This document shows, one piece after another, positions 10,096-19,856 of a stretch of 64,000 nt of DNA. Source of the DNA: Texcoconibacillus texcoconensis. Its GTDB lineage: Bacteria > Bacillota > Bacilli > Bacillales > Salisediminibacteriaceae. The notes under the pieces were generated by a model that searched no databases, was not told the origin of the DNA, and saw only the letters and a list, made by a program, of their open reading frames with translations. The stretch is from contig NZ_JACHHB010000003.1 in assembly GCF_014202575.1 (NCBI RefSeq), positions 187,246 through 251,245 of the forward strand, given 5' to 3'. The position numbers were made by a program, and so were the translations under genes. Within the stretch, counting starts at the first letter, position 1. Each line of letters opens with the position of its first letter.

Positions 10096-10629
10096 ATGGC
10101 CAATATTTATCCATACCAAAATCAGTGGCCCGCTATCTCAGAGCAGAGTTTTGTCGCTGACCATGTCGTCATTACAGGAAACGTCTCTATCGCAGAAGAT
10201 GCGAACATATGGTTCAATACTGTCATTCGCGGCGATGTCTCTCCTACAATCATTGAAAAAAAAGTGAATATTCAAGACCAATGCACTTTACACCAAAGTC
10301 CAAACCTCCCCCTTCATCTTGAAGAAGGCGTTTCGGTTGGTCATCAATGCTTATTACATAGTTGCACTGTCAAAAAGAACGCGCTTATTGGCATGGGGTC
10401 TATCGTTTTAGACGGTGCCGAAATTGGTGAAGGAGCACTCATTGGTGCTGGTAGCCTTATACCTAAAGGTAAAAAAATCCCTCCAAAAACGTTAGCATTT
10501 GGACGCCCAGCCAAAGTGATTCGTGATTTAAATGAAGCAGACTTAGATGAGATGAAAAGAATTCGTGAGCAATATGTCATGCGAGGAAAAGAATATAAAG
10601 AAACGATGAAACAACAATCGCATAAATAA
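10096..10629 (+). CDS. ytoA: gamma-carbonic anhydrase family protein YtoA
   Basis: Left-handed beta-helix hexapeptide-repeat protein of 177 residues. Repeated V/I-x-G-N-V-x-I and I-G-x-G turns, together with histidines in TLHQSP, VGHQCLLHSC, fit the trimeric zinc-binding gamma-class carbonic anhydrase/PaaY fold. The ATG at 10096 is preceded by AAGGAGG; an upstream in-frame ATG at 10057 is not. Single gene, divergent from ytpA, convergent with metK. Whether it is catalytically active cannot be judged from sequence. Confidence 0.9.
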   Translation: MANIYPYQNQWPAISEQSFVADHVVITGNVSIAEDANIWFNTVIRGDVSPTIIEKKVNIQDQCTLHQSPNLPLHLEEGVSVGHQCLLHSCTVKKNALIGMGSIVLDGAEIGEGALIGAGSLIPKGKKIPPKTLAFGRPAKVIRDLNEADLDEMKRIREQYVMRGKEYKETMKQQSHK

Positions 10630-10644
10630 AACACATAAAACCTA

Positions 10645-10722
10645 TAAAGAAAAGGGTCACTCCCACACCTACATACACAGTTTACCATCGACCGTGATGT
10701 TGTTGCGGGAAGTAGACCCTCT
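10645..10722. terminator. terminator between ytoA and metK
   Basis: Imperfect long stem (AGGGTCACTCCC at 10653-10664 against GGGAAGTAGACCCT at 10707-10720); the minus-strand side is followed by TTTTCTTT, so it chiefly serves metK. Confidence 0.65.
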
Positions 10723-10736
10723 CTTTCTTTAATTGA

Positions 10737-11942
10737 TTATATTCTATTCGCTGCCTCTTCTTTCAATACAGAAGCACGATCTGTTCTCTCCCAAGGTAAT
10801 TCAATATCAGTACGTCCGAAGTGACCGTAAGCAGCTGTCTGACGATAAATCGGTCGACGAAGATCCAACATTTTAATGATTCCCGCTGGACGCAAGTCAA
10901 AATGCGTACGAACGAGGTCAATTAAAATGTCTTCAGAAACTTGGCCTGTACCAAATGTATCGATTGAAATCGAGACTGGTTGTGCAACACCAATCGCATA
11001 GGCAAGTTGTACTTCACAACGATCAGCTAGTTCAGCAGCGACAATATTTTTCGCTACGTAACGAGCAGCGTACGCTGCAGAACGGTCCACTTTTGTGGCA
11101 TCTTTACCGGAAAATGCACCACCACCGTGACGAGCATAACCACCATACGTATCTACGATAATTTTACGCCCTGTTAACCCTGCATCTCCTTGTGGACCAC
11201 CGATGACAAAACGACCTGTTGGATTAATGAAGAACTTCGTGTCCTCATCAATTAAATTTTCAGGCACGATCGGATAAATCACATGCTCTTGAATGTCCTT
11301 TTTAATTTTCTCCAAACCAACATCTGGATGGTGTTGCGTAGAAAGGACAATCGTATCGATTCGTTTCGGTCCACCATGTTCATCATATTCTACAGTTACT
11401 TGTGTTTTTCCGTCTGGACGCAAATAACTAAGCGTTTCGTTTTTGCGAACTTCACTAAGTCTACGAGCCATCTGATGAGAAAGAGAAATCGGTAACGGCA
11501 TTAACTCTGGTGTTTGATTGTCTGCATAACCAAACATCAACCCTTGGTCACCCGCGCCAATCGCTTCAATTTCCTCATCTGTCATTTGGCCTTCTCTAGC
11601 TTCTAATGCTTTGTCTACGCCTTGGGCAATGTCTGGCGACTGTTCATCAATCGAAGTAAGAACAGCACACATCTCATAGTCGAAACCGTACTTCGCTCGT
11701 GTATAACCAATATCCTTTACCGTATCACGAACAATTTTTTGTATATCAACATACGTAGTCGTGCTAATTTCACCAGCGACAAGAACAAGGCCAGTATTGA
11801 CGGAGGTTTCGCAAGCAACTCGAGCATTGGGGTCATTTTTCATAATTTCATCGAGAATCGCATCAGAGATTTGATCGCACATCTTATCAGGATGGCCTTC
11901 AGTTACTGATTCAGAAGTAAAAAGACGACGTTTTTCTGTCAC
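10737..11942 (-). CDS. metK: S-adenosylmethionine synthetase
   Basis: Makes SAM from methionine and ATP; 401 residues, typical length. Family motifs visible: GHPDK near residue 16-20, the hexapeptide [12 protein letters not shown], and the phosphate-binding [19 protein letters not shown]. Translation begins at GTG 11942 preceded by AAAGGAGG; the ATG inside the same stretch runs immediately into a stop. It is monocistronic and controlled by the SAM-I riboswitch about 330 bases upstream, so high SAM switches it off. Confidence 0.98.
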   Translation of the reverse strand: MTEKRRLFTSESVTEGHPDKMCDQISDAILDEIMKNDPNARVACETSVNTGLVLVAGEISTTTYVDIQKIVRDTVKDIGYTRAKYGFDYEMCAVLTSIDEQSPDIAQGVDKALEAREGQMTDEEIEAIGAGDQGLMFGYADNQTPELMPLPISLSHQMARRLSEVRKNETLSYLRPDGKTQVTVEYDEHGGPKRIDTIVLSTQHHPDVGLEKIKKDIQEHVIYPIVPENLIDEDTKFFINPTGRFVIGGPQGDAGLTGRKIIVDTYGGYARHGGGAFSGKDATKVDRSAAYAARYVAKNIVAAELADRCEVQLAYAIGVAQPVSISIDTFGTGQVSEDILIDLVRTHFDLRPAGIIKMLDLRRPIYRQTAAYGHFGRTDIELPWERTDRASVLKEEAANRI

Positions 11943-12102
11943 AACATGTGACCTCCTTTTTCATATAAAGAAACGTGACTTGATTCCCTAGCTACATGGG
12001 CAAACGATGTTCAAAACTCATTCAAAAATGGTATCCATATATGGCGGAAATTCTCATTTATGAAAATCACCAAATAAATGATATTTAAAAGAATAAAGAA
12101 AA

Positions 12103-12118
12103 CTTGCCAAGTGGCAAG
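12103..12118 (-). terminator. second hairpin in the metK leader
   Basis: On the minus strand CTTGCCA-CT-TGGCAAG is followed by TTTTCTTT. It lies downstream of the riboswitch terminator and about 160 bases before metK, where an additional stop signal is unexpected. Confidence 0.45.
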
Positions 12119-12221
12119 CCTCATTATATTTCATAACTAAGGCTAAGTAGCACATATCATAGGGATGGCCGAAATATAGACATACACGACACGCTTCTCT
12201 TTTTTTCGCTCTGTCATTCAT

Positions 12222-12252
12222 GAAAAAACCTTTTCCAAGAGAGGAAAAGGTT
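12222..12252 (-). terminator. SAM-I riboswitch terminator (metK)
   Basis: Minus strand AACCTTTTCC / GGAAAAGGTT stem ending in TTTTTT, immediately 3' of the SAM-I aptamer. Confidence 0.85.
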
Positions 12253-12269
12253 CGCATTGTTCGCCTTTA

Positions 12270-12386
12270 GCCTCTTATCTTCAAGGCATTGAGCCTTGCA
12301 GGTTAGCACCGTTCACCTATATCTTTCCTAGTGATGGTTGCTGGGCTTCATTGGGCCTGTCCCTCCACCAGCTCAGGATAAGAGTA
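12270..12386 (-). promoter_or_regulatory. SAM-I (S-box) riboswitch of metK
   Basis: Minus strand reads ACTCTTATCCTGAG, GGTGGAGGGAC, GGCCC..TGAAGCCC.GCAACC, GGTGCTAACCTGC and closes with GATAAGAGGC: the complete S-box consensus in order, with the P1 stem pairing CTCTTATC/GATAAGAG. SAM binding is known to favour the terminator at 12222-12252. Confidence 0.96.
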
Positions 12387-12399
12387 TCCATTCGATAAA

Positions 12400-12428
12400 A
12401 TCATAACTCATGAACTAAAACATGTCAA
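12400..12428 (-). promoter_or_regulatory. sigma-A promoter of metK riboswitch transcript
   Basis: TTGACA (12423-12428) and TATGAT (12400-12405) on the minus strand, 17-bp spacing, just upstream of the aptamer. Confidence 0.85.
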
Positions 12429-12540
12429 CCTAACCCAAGTAAATGATTGTGTCAACCATTTGTGGGAGCTTTCTAACGAAGAACCCTCTTTTATCTTTTT
12501 TACTGTTTTCTAAAAGGTTGTTAATTTTAAATAAGGTACT

Positions 12541-12665
12541 ATGCGAATCCGTTACAGGCGGACGCTTTCCGCGGGCAACGCTTCAGCTTCCTCGGGAAAC
12601 CCACCCTGCGGGATCTTCAGCTGTTGCTTTTCCCGCTGGAGTCGCCGCCTTTCACTCCTTCGCAT
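12541..12665. repeat. palindromic intergenic repeat, 125 bp
   Basis: The unit starts ATGCGAA and ends TTCGCAT; inside, GGCGGACGCTTTCCGCGGG mirrors CCCGCTGGAGTCGCCGCC, and GCAACGCTTCAGC mirrors GATCTTCAGCTGTTGC, so the whole stretch folds into one long imperfect hairpin. It is markedly more GC-rich than its surroundings. Very similar repeats are scattered in genomes of alkaliphilic bacilli from my recollection of the family; no second copy is present in this window. Confidence 0.75.
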
Positions 12666-12768
12666 GACGAAAAAAACAAGGAATACGAATAAATGAATCC
12701 ATTTTTAACGCTTGGTGATAGCGTTTTCTTTCATTCATAGTAGGTTTCCTTTCTAGTCAACACATTTT

Positions 12769-14127
12769 TTAAAATCCTTTTAGTCCTTTTAATGCTCCTA
12801 TTACTGGTTTTCCAATGGCATGTTGTAAATAACCGATATTGTTACGGATAGCTTCTGGGGCACTGTCTTTAAGCTTTTCGACAAAGTATTTTGGGGGCTT
12901 TGCCTCTTTTTCTTTATTCCTTTCTTCTTGGTGATCCTGTGACTGTTTTAATTTCCCTTGAAGCGTTTTAATCTCCAAATGATCTTTTAAAGCCACCATG
13001 ACATCAATAAATTTATCAAGGCCTCTTGTACTCCAACTGCGGCCATTCTTCAAACGTTTTGCAAAGACACTCATTGTGCCTTCGGCACTTCCCATAGGGC
13101 GGAAGCCCTCTGTATTCATCCCTTTTTCTTTTAGCTTCTCACGGTAATCATCAAGTGCTTCGGGGTATTGAGAGAGTTGATTGATTAGCTCTTCTAACCG
13201 CTCTTCTTTCTTTTCATTGTCGATGGTTCCTACCGCACTGTTTAACTCCACCATAAAGCCTTCCACGTCATAATTTGCGAGTTTCTTTCTGATCGAACGG
13301 TATCTTGAGTGGTTACGAAAAATCCTCTGTACTTCTCGAGCAATATGGAAACGGTCAATGACAAATGTCGCATTATGCTGAAAGTATTCTCGACAAGCCG
13401 TGATCCACTTAGCACCATCACCATTAATAACTAAGTGGTGTTTTGTTGGATCATATTCGTAGGTGTCCATAAGAAAGTCCTCAAAGGACTCCCAGAATGG
13501 ACGGTTATCCTTATGAATATAATGGCGCTTTTTAACTAGATTTGTCCGTTTACCATTCACTTCCCAACCTTGGTGTACGCTTGCGATCTTAATTTCTTTC
13601 CCTTTTTTGTTTTTCTCCTGACTTTTCGTGTATAAGCCATCTACCTCAACGAAGAGAACATCTTGTTCAAGTGGCTCTGGATCTTTCGGGACAACCTCTG
13701 TATTTAACAATTGTTGTCGAATAGCTTCATGACTAATAACTGGATATCCAAGAAGTTTCTCTAACGCATGGCTCGCTTGACGATATGATACACCGGTGAC
13801 AGACAATTCTATAGCCATATCTTGAACCACTGGACTCATTCCTTTGTTTCCATCAAACGCCAAATAACGATCAAGAAGGTAAACGTACTCTCCAGTTTCA
13901 CGATCCTTATAATAATTCCGTTTTAACTCTACACAGCCATACACAGATTCAAACCGTAGGTTTCTTTTATCTTTTAACTGAAAGCGATTCTTGTCCCTTG
14001 ATTCTGCAATTAATTCATCATACTCAATTAAAATTTGAGCCATTAACTGAGCAAAACTTTCCCTTAAAGTTTGAAAGGTAATTTGTTCTAACTCTTTCAT
14101 TGTGATGTTAGGTATGATATCTTTCAT
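12769..14127 (-). mobile_element. ISLre2-type transposase (UPF0236)
   Basis: Intact 452-residue transposase. The N-terminal third contains the family block NLRFESVYGCVELKRNYY and SYRQASHALEKLLGYPVISHEA; the middle carries LFVEVDGLYTK, HLVINGDGAKW and FVIDRFHIAREV, which supply the acidic residues expected of the catalytic domain; RSWSTRGLDKF lies near the end. The frame is complete, so the element may be active. Element ends are not resolved: GTAGGTT at 12740-12746 and AACCTAC at 14214-14220 are inverted and flank the gene, but no matching target duplication is visible next to them. Confidence 0.9.
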
Positions 14128-14238
14128 TTGAGGGCCCTTCCTTTTCTTAGTTAGTGTTTTAGGCGACTTTAACTATACAAAAGAGGGTCCTCTTTTTCAT
14201 GAAATTTGCTTATAACCTACCGCGCTTCCGCTTGGTGG

Positions 14239-14282
14239 CCTTGATAATAACTGAGGAAGGAATACCTCAGTTATTATCAAGG
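14239..14282. repeat. perfect 18-bp palindromic stem with 8-nt loop
   Basis: CCTTGATAATAACTGAGG (14239-14256) and its exact reverse complement (14265-14282) enclose AAGGAATA. No gene ends next to it on either strand except the transposase start region, and no long T-run follows. Probably a relic terminator or an element end. The rest of 14128-14780 shows no convincing gene; small frames there lack ribosome sites. Confidence 0.7.
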
Positions 14283-14786
14283 TTTACAATTTTCACCTTA
14301 TTGTCCACTTTTTTCTCCCACAAACATTTTACTCATACCAAGTAAATAGATGGGTTTTATGAATTTCTTCATTAAACTATTTAAATATGTTAATTTGATT
14401 ACAAAAAGTGCTAATTCATTCACACAAAATACATAATCATGTACGATAAAGTTAATGAAACTTAACAGAATGAGACAAGTGTCCACTGAATATGTTTAGC
14501 TTTTGCAATGCAACAACAAACCCACTTAATAAATATTATATCTCCTCTTAAAAATTACTTTAAAAGAACTCACAAAATCACCCTCTACATTGAAGCTATG
14601 AACCAATACCTGTATTCAATTTTTGACGATAAGACGACGAAAAAAATTGCGTTATTAAAGTGTAATCAGTGTCTTGAAAAACACTTCCACCGCTGTCTTC
14701 TCAGGTTTTTTCGTGTGTTTGTGTGGACCTACAATCGGAGATCGATAAAAAAACAAAAGAATCACAAATTTTAGGTAAATTAATAG

Positions 14787-14815
14787 TATGATATATTATA
14801 TAAATGTGTTATACT
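14787..14815 (+). promoter_or_regulatory. two CcpN-type operator boxes upstream of pckA
   Basis: TATGATATATT (14787-14797) and TGTGTTATACT (14805-14815) both fit the CcpN consensus TRTGHYATAYW exactly, 18 bp apart. The second ends in TATACT, a plausible -10 element. In B. subtilis CcpN represses pckA and gapB during glycolytic growth, so the same control is inferred here. ccpN itself is not in the window. Confidence 0.65.
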
Positions 14816-14922
14816 ATTCAACGTAAATCATTATTACGTAATCACATGGTCCTTTATCTTTATTTTATATCGGTCAACTACATTTACAGTAGTCATAAAA
14901 TCATTTGAAGGGATGAATGTTC

Positions 14923-16506
14923 ATGAGTATGGTCCATTTTGAATCGGAAATCGAACATCTCATTAGTAAAAAGGGTGTTCACGAAGATTTACCCGTTTCA
15001 TTACTCGTCGAAAAATCACTGGAAAGAAAAGAAGGGATGTTAACAGAAACGGGGGCTTTACAAGTAACCACCGGTGCTTATACAGGTCGATCTCCTAAGG
15101 ACCGATTTATTGTAGATGAGCCACCAAAGAATCACGAAATCGATTGGGGGCCGATTAACCAGCCCATTGATGCTGACATATTCGAACGCCTCTACTTTAA
15201 GGTGATCGAATATTTAAAAACAAAAGACGACCTTTTTGTTCGACATGCATATGCAGGAGCTGATTCAGCTTACCGACTCCCGATTCGCGTTATTAATGAA
15301 TACGCTTGGCATAACCTTTTTGCAGGTCAATTATTCATTCAACCTAAAGAGGAAGAATTAGAGAACATTCTACCTGAATTTACTGTGATTCAAGCTCCTG
15401 GATTTAAAGCTGACCCTGAAATAGACGGTACACGTTCTGAAGCATTTGTGATGATCTCATTTGCCAAACGTACCATTCTTATTGGCGGCACAGAATATGC
15501 TGGTGAAATGAAAAAAGGGATTTTTTCTGTCATGAACGGACGGCTCCCTGATGAAAATGTTTTACCTATGCATTGCTCAGCTAATGTTGGTGAAGAAGGA
15601 GATGTCGCTTTATTCTTCGGATTATCAGGTACTGGAAAAACAACCCTCTCTGCAGATGAACAGCGACAATTAATCGGAGATGATGAGCACGCTTGGTCTG
15701 CTAATGGTGTTTTTAATATTGAAGGCGGGTGCTACGCAAAGTGCATTGGTCTCTCTAAAGAAAAAGAGCCACAAATTTATGATGCGATTAAATTCGGTGC
15801 TGTATTAGAAAATGTTGTTCTTGATCAACAGACGAGAATGCCTAACTATAATGATAACACGTTAACTGAAAATACGCGGGCTGCATACCCACTTACATCA
15901 ATTTCAAATACAATCACGCCAAGTATTGCAGGCCACCCAACAACGATCATCTTTCTTACTGCTGATGCTTTCGGTGTGTTACCTCCGATTAGTGAATTAA
16001 CAAGAGAACAAGCGATGTATCATTTCTTATCTGGATATACGAGTAAACTTGCAGGAACAGAGCGCGGGGTCACCAAACCCGAAGCGACATTTTCAACGTG
16101 TTTCGGTTCACCATTTCTCCCGCTCCATGCGAATCGTTATGCCGAAATGCTTGGAGAAAAAATCGTTCAACATGATGCCAAAGTATTCCTTGTGAACACC
16201 GGTTGGTCTGGTGGTCCTTATGGTGAAGGTGAACGGATCAAACTTCGTTACACCCGTGCCATGATTCAAGCAGCATTATTAGGTGAACTAAATGATATGG
16301 AAACGAATATTGATCCTACGTTCAATGTGTCCGTTCCTCTTCATTGCCCAGGTGTTCCAGATGAAGTTCTTTGGCCTAGACTTACTTGGACAGATACAAA
16401 CGCATATGATCAGAAAGCCAAAGAATTAGCCAATAAATTCAATGAAAACTTCAAAAAGTTTACAAGTATCTCTCCAGCAATCCAAGGGGCCGGCCCTAAC
16501 GTATAA
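14923..16506 (+). CDS. pckA: phosphoenolpyruvate carboxykinase (ATP)
   Basis: Gluconeogenic enzyme converting oxaloacetate and ATP to phosphoenolpyruvate. 527 residues; the substrate block [14 protein letters not shown] is at about 51-64, and the kinase P-loop GLSGTGKTT is at 233-241 followed by the metal-binding DDEHAW. ATG 14923 is favoured because the GAAGGGATGA ribosome site is about eight bases away; an in-frame ATG at 14917 is only four bases from it and less likely. Single gene with its own terminator; two CcpN-like boxes upstream. Confidence 0.97.
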   Translation: MSMVHFESEIEHLISKKGVHEDLPVSLLVEKSLERKEGMLTETGALQVTTGAYTGRSPKDRFIVDEPPKNHEIDWGPINQPIDADIFERLYFKVIEYLKTKDDLFVRHAYAGADSAYRLPIRVINEYAWHNLFAGQLFIQPKEEELENILPEFTVIQAPGFKADPEIDGTRSEAFVMISFAKRTILIGGTEYAGEMKKGIFSVMNGRLPDENVLPMHCSANVGEEGDVALFFGLSGTGKTTLSADEQRQLIGDDEHAWSANGVFNIEGGCYAKCIGLSKEKEPQIYDAIKFGAVLENVVLDQQTRMPNYNDNTLTENTRAAYPLTSISNTITPSIAGHPTTIIFLTADAFGVLPPISELTREQAMYHFLSGYTSKLAGTERGVTKPEATFSTCFGSPFLPLHANRYAEMLGEKIVQHDAKVFLVNTGWSGGPYGEGERIKLRYTRAMIQAALLGELNDMETNIDPTFNVSVPLHCPGVPDEVLWPRLTWTDTNAYDQKAKELANKFNENFKKFTSISPAIQGAGPNV

Positions 16507-16529
16507 CTCACGGTCGAGTCGCTTTAATT

Positions 16530-16599
16530 AACACCCTTTCTTTGTAAATATGCACACCTTTTTCGAAAGTGCATATAACAAAGGAGGGGTGTTTTTTTA
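16530..16599 (+). terminator. pckA terminator
   Basis: Long stem AACACCCTTTCTTTG / CAAAGGAGGGGTGTT with an inner ATATGCAC / GTGCATAT helix, followed by seven T. Confidence 0.85.
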
Positions 16600-16701
16600 T
16601 AGCGAGTATGGTAAATGGATGATCTGCAATTCTTTCACACATTTAGGTACTTAATCATAAACTAGGTTAGTAACTAAATCTAAGAAACAGGGGGAAAAAC
16701 A

Positions 16702-17703
16702 ATGGTCTATAGCATCAAAAGGTCGATGTTTCTTTTGATCGCTCTGTTTATAACAACTGCTACATTTTTAAGCGGTTGTAATTTTGGTGAATCCGAAGAT
16801 GAGATTGAACTGGCTGAAGTTACACGGTCAGTTTTTTATGCCCCTCAATATGTAGCGATTTCAGAAGGATTTTTTGAAGATGAAGGACTGGACGTCGAAC
16901 TAACAACAACTTGGGGCGGCGATAATACAATGACCACTTTATTATCAGATGGGGCTGATATTGCTTTAGTTGGCGCTGAAACATCCATTTATGTGTATGG
17001 CCAAGAAGCCGTTGATCCGGCTATCAATTTTGCGCAACTTACTGAAACCGATGGCACTTTTCTCGTTGGAAGAGAAGAACATGAAAACTTTGAGTGGGGC
17101 GATTTAGAAGGAGCGTCATTTCTCGGTCAACGTGAAGGCGGGATGCCACAAATGGTTGGGGAGTATGTTTTACGAGAACACGGTATTGATCCACACGAAG
17201 ATTTAGATTTAAATCAAGGCGTCGATTTTGAAAATATCCCTAGTGCATTCGCTTCTGGTGACGAAGATTACGTCCAACTTTTTGAGCCTCAAGCAACACA
17301 ATTTGAAGAAGAAGAAATCGGCCATGTGCTTGGTTCATTCGGTACTGAGTCAGGTAATGTGCCTTATACTGTCTATATGAGTAAACAATCTTTCCTCGAA
17401 GAAAATGATGAGCAAATAGAAAAATTCACTCGTGCCATCCACCGAGCTCAACAATGGGTTCACGAACAATCAGCTGAAGAAGTGGCTGAATCGATTCAAG
17501 AATTCTTTGATGAGACGGACAAAGACACGATTGCACAATCTGTTGAAAGGTATCGCGACCAAGGATCTTATGCAGAATCACCTCTGTTAGATGAAGACGG
17601 TTGGTATTTGTTACAAGAAATTATGGAGGATGCTGGAGAGCTTCCAGAACATGTGGAGTATGACACGTTAGTTGAAACGGACTTTGCAGAACGTGTCGAG
17701 TAA
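16702..17703 (+). CDS. ytlA: ABC transporter substrate-binding lipoprotein YtlA
   Basis: Extracellular solute receptor of the NMT1/SsuA-like superfamily, 333 residues. The N-terminus KRSMFLLIALFITTATFLSGC has a lipobox with acylated Cys26, after which the chain is very acidic. The family block VTRSVFYAPQYVAISEGFFEDEGLDVEL is recognisable. It begins the ytlA-ytlC-ytlD importer; gap to the ATPase is 16 bases. Relatives transport aromatic sulfonates, thiamine precursors or similar small molecules; the substrate here is unknown. A TTAGTAACTAA palindrome lies shortly upstream (around 16664-16674) and could be an operator. Confidence 0.92.
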   Translation: MVYSIKRSMFLLIALFITTATFLSGCNFGESEDEIELAEVTRSVFYAPQYVAISEGFFEDEGLDVELTTTWGGDNTMTTLLSDGADIALVGAETSIYVYGQEAVDPAINFAQLTETDGTFLVGREEHENFEWGDLEGASFLGQREGGMPQMVGEYVLREHGIDPHEDLDLNQGVDFENIPSAFASGDEDYVQLFEPQATQFEEEEIGHVLGSFGTESGNVPYTVYMSKQSFLEENDEQIEKFTRAIHRAQQWVHEQSAEEVAESIQEFFDETDKDTIAQSVERYRDQGSYAESPLLDEDGWYLLQEIMEDAGELPEHVEYDTLVETDFAERVE

Positions 17704-17719
17704 AGCGGAGGTGGTCCGA

Positions 17720-18502
17720 ATGACGTTTTTGAATGTCAGTAACCTTCAAAAAGTCTTTTTTCAAAAATCATCTGTAATCACAGCTTTGGAAGACATAGAC
17801 CTAACAGTGAATGAAGGAGAATTTATATCCATTATTGGACCGAGCGGATGTGGAAAATCAACCCTTCTATCGATCATCGCTGGACTCCTCCCCCCGACAA
17901 GGGGAACTGTACAAATAAATGGTGAAACGGTTGATCAACCTTCCCCTTCGACCGGTTATATGCTGCAACAAGATTATTTATATCCATGGCTTTCAATTAA
18001 AGAAAATGTCATGATCGGATTGAAAACAATGGGCATCTACAACGAAAAAAATGAACAGGCTACGTTACATTTACTAGACGAAGTCGGACTTTTCGACCGA
18101 GCTGATGATTACCCTGCAGAACTTTCAGGTGGGATGAGACAACGCGTGGCCCTTGTTAGAATGCTGGCAACACAGCCAAAATTACTTCTTCTAGACGAAC
18201 CATTTTCTGCACTCGACTATCAAACAAAATTGAAAATGGAAGACTTAGTATTTGAAATGATTCGAAGCCGTAATAAATCCGCTCTACTTGTCACACACGA
18301 TATCGGCGAAGCGATTGCCATGTCTGATCGCATTTATTTATTAACAAAACAACCCGCTCATATTCAACGAACTTTTGTCATAGACCGATCGCTACGTGAG
18401 TCTGTTCCATTTGAAGCACGCCAACATGAAACATTCAATGACTATTTCCAAGACATTTGGCAAGAGATGGAGGGAGTCAACCATGGATCAGGATCTCAAT
18501 AA
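17720..18502 (+). CDS. ytlC: ABC transporter ATP-binding protein YtlC
   Basis: Cytoplasmic ATPase of the importer, 260 residues. Walker [10 protein letters not shown] (40-48), Q-loop in [10 protein letters not shown], signature LSGGMRQR, Walker [13 protein letters not shown] and the switch histidine in LLVTHD are all intact; the chain resembles the SsuB/TauB type. ATG 17720 follows AGCGGAGGTGG; the frame extends upstream to 17672 inside ytlA without a ribosome site. Overlaps ytlD by 20 bases. Confidence 0.95.
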   Translation: MTFLNVSNLQKVFFQKSSVITALEDIDLTVNEGEFISIIGPSGCGKSTLLSIIAGLLPPTRGTVQINGETVDQPSPSTGYMLQQDYLYPWLSIKENVMIGLKTMGIYNEKNEQATLHLLDEVGLFDRADDYPAELSGGMRQRVALVRMLATQPKLLLLDEPFSALDYQTKLKMEDLVFEMIRSRNKSALLVTHDIGEAIAMSDRIYLLTKQPAHIQRTFVIDRSLRESVPFEARQHETFNDYFQDIWQEMEGVNHGSGSQ

Positions 18503-19289
18503 ACAACATCAGCTTTACCTGCAAAAATTAAAAAAAGAAAATCGACTTGTTCGTTTATCACAGGCGCTGATCCTCATTAGTTTTTTTGCCCTCTGGGAAA
18601 TCGCATCTTATTTCCATTGGATCGATCCTTTAATCTTCAGCTCTCCCTCAAATGTCTTTGACATGTTTATAAGCCAAGTTCAAGATGGAAGTTTATTTTT
18701 ACATTCATCAGTCACATTGTTTGAAACGATATTAGGGTTTATTATCGGAACTTTTGGTGGTATAGCCATCGCATCTTTATTATGGTGGTCGCCATTTCTT
18801 TCACGTGTACTCGACCCTTACCTCGTTGTATTTAACGCAATGCCAAAGGTCGCGTTAGGTCCAATTTTAATCGTAAGCTTCGGACCTGGTTTTTCATCGA
18901 TTATTGCAATGGGTGTACTCATTTCGATTATTGTAACTACACTTGTCATCTATAACGCTTTCCAACAAGTTGATGAAAATTATCTAAATGTCATTCGTTC
19001 ATTCGGGGCAACGAAACGACAAACATTCCAAAAAGTCATTATCCCAGCAACATTTCCAACCATGATATCTGCTTTAAAAGTCAATGTTGGCTTGTCTTGG
19101 GTTGGTGTAATCGTCGGTGAGTATCTCGTTTCAAACCAAGGGCTCGGTTATATGATTATTTACGGATTCCAAGTATTTAACTTTACGATGGTTATGTTAA
19201 GTCTTGTCATCATCGCTATTCTTGCAACACTTATGTATCAAGCCGTTGAGAAATTAGAGAAGAAATTACTTTCTAACAGATATGATTGA
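18483..19289 (+). CDS. ytlD: ABC transporter permease YtlD
   Basis: Membrane subunit of the importer, 268 residues, about six membrane segments; the coupling-helix EAA motif is visible as [20 protein letters not shown]. The typical C-terminal [12 protein letters not shown] block of SsuC/TauC permeases is present. ATG 18483 follows GGAGGGAG within the end of ytlC, indicating coupled translation. Ends at a shared terminator with ytkD. Confidence 0.95.
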   Translation: MDQDLNKQHQLYLQKLKKENRLVRLSQALILISFFALWEIASYFHWIDPLIFSSPSNVFDMFISQVQDGSLFLHSSVTLFETILGFIIGTFGGIAIASLLWWSPFLSRVLDPYLVVFNAMPKVALGPILIVSFGPGFSSIIAMGVLISIIVTTLVIYNAFQQVDENYLNVIRSFGATKRQTFQKVIIPATFPTMISALKVNVGLSWVGVIVGEYLVSNQGLGYMIIYGFQVFNFTMVMLSLVIIAILATLMYQAVEKLEKKLLSNRYD

Positions 19290-19295
19290 CACTTC

Positions 19296-19322
19296 AAGGT
19301 CGACGACATGTCGACCTTTTTA
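19296..19322. terminator. terminator between ytlD and ytkD
   Basis: Perfect stem AAGGTCGAC / GTCGACCTT with GACAT loop followed by TTTT, overlapping the convergent end of ytkD. Confidence 0.8.
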
Positions 19323-19808
19323 CAATTCAAATTGAACTTCATCGGTTAATCTTTCAATGCTTTTGTTTAATACGTCATCTTTCATAATAAAACTAAACGC
19401 CCGATTGTTTTTCACATCTTTCGGGATTCCCTGTAGTAACCTCGGCCCTTTTGTTTCATAATAATGGTTTTTATCGATCAGCTCGCCAATGTTTGCGAAA
19501 TAAATATTTTTAACGACGCATTCTGATTTTCCGTACACTTGATATTGTCCGATATAAACAAGTTGTTCAACGATTCCGCCCGTTTCTTCAAACACTTCAC
19601 GTTCCGCTGCTTCTATCGGCTTTTCTCCCTCTTCTACTTTGCCACCAGGAAACTCCAACCCTCTTGATAAATGCTCAGTTAACAACCAGTTGTTTTTAAA
19701 GCGACATATAACCCAAACATGTTTGGGGTGACTGGAAAACGGATGGTCGTCAAAAGAGAGGCGTACGAGATTGCCATAATAATCTTTAAATGTATATAGA
19801 TCTTTCAT
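19320..19808 (-). CDS. ytkD: NUDIX hydrolase YtkD (8-oxo-dGTPase type)
   Basis: Nucleoside triphosphate pyrophosphohydrolase, 162 residues. The NUDIX box GGKVEEGEKPIEAAEREVFEETGG is complete, including the REVFEE metal-binding core. The B. subtilis orthologue hydrolyses oxidised guanine nucleotides and protects against mutation, also acting as an RNA pyrophosphohydrolase candidate. Single gene, with AAGGGAGG just before the ATG; convergent with ytlD as in B. subtilis. Confidence 0.93.
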   Translation of the reverse strand: MKDLYTFKDYYGNLVRLSFDDHPFSSHPKHVWVICRFKNNWLLTEHLSRGLEFPGGKVEEGEKPIEAAEREVFEETGGIVEQLVYIGQYQVYGKSECVVKNIYFANIGELIDKNHYYETKGPRLLQGIPKDVKNNRAFSFIMKDDVLNKSIERLTDEVQFEL

Positions 19809-19856
19809 TTCTACCTCCCTTTTCTACTTATTACCTCAACGATCCCATTTTATATT

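Noticed and set aside
12054..12257. 67-codon minus-strand frame in the metK leader
   Set aside because: Overlaps the riboswitch terminator, weak ribosome site, crosses a second hairpin; kept only as a question in the findings.
12740..14220. GTAGGTT/AACCTAC as the inverted repeats of the insertion sequence
   Set aside because: Only seven bases match and no target duplication is present next to them.
14508..14774. 88-codon plus-strand frame upstream of pckA
   Set aside because: No ribosome site, low-complexity composition, and it ends next to the pckA operator region.
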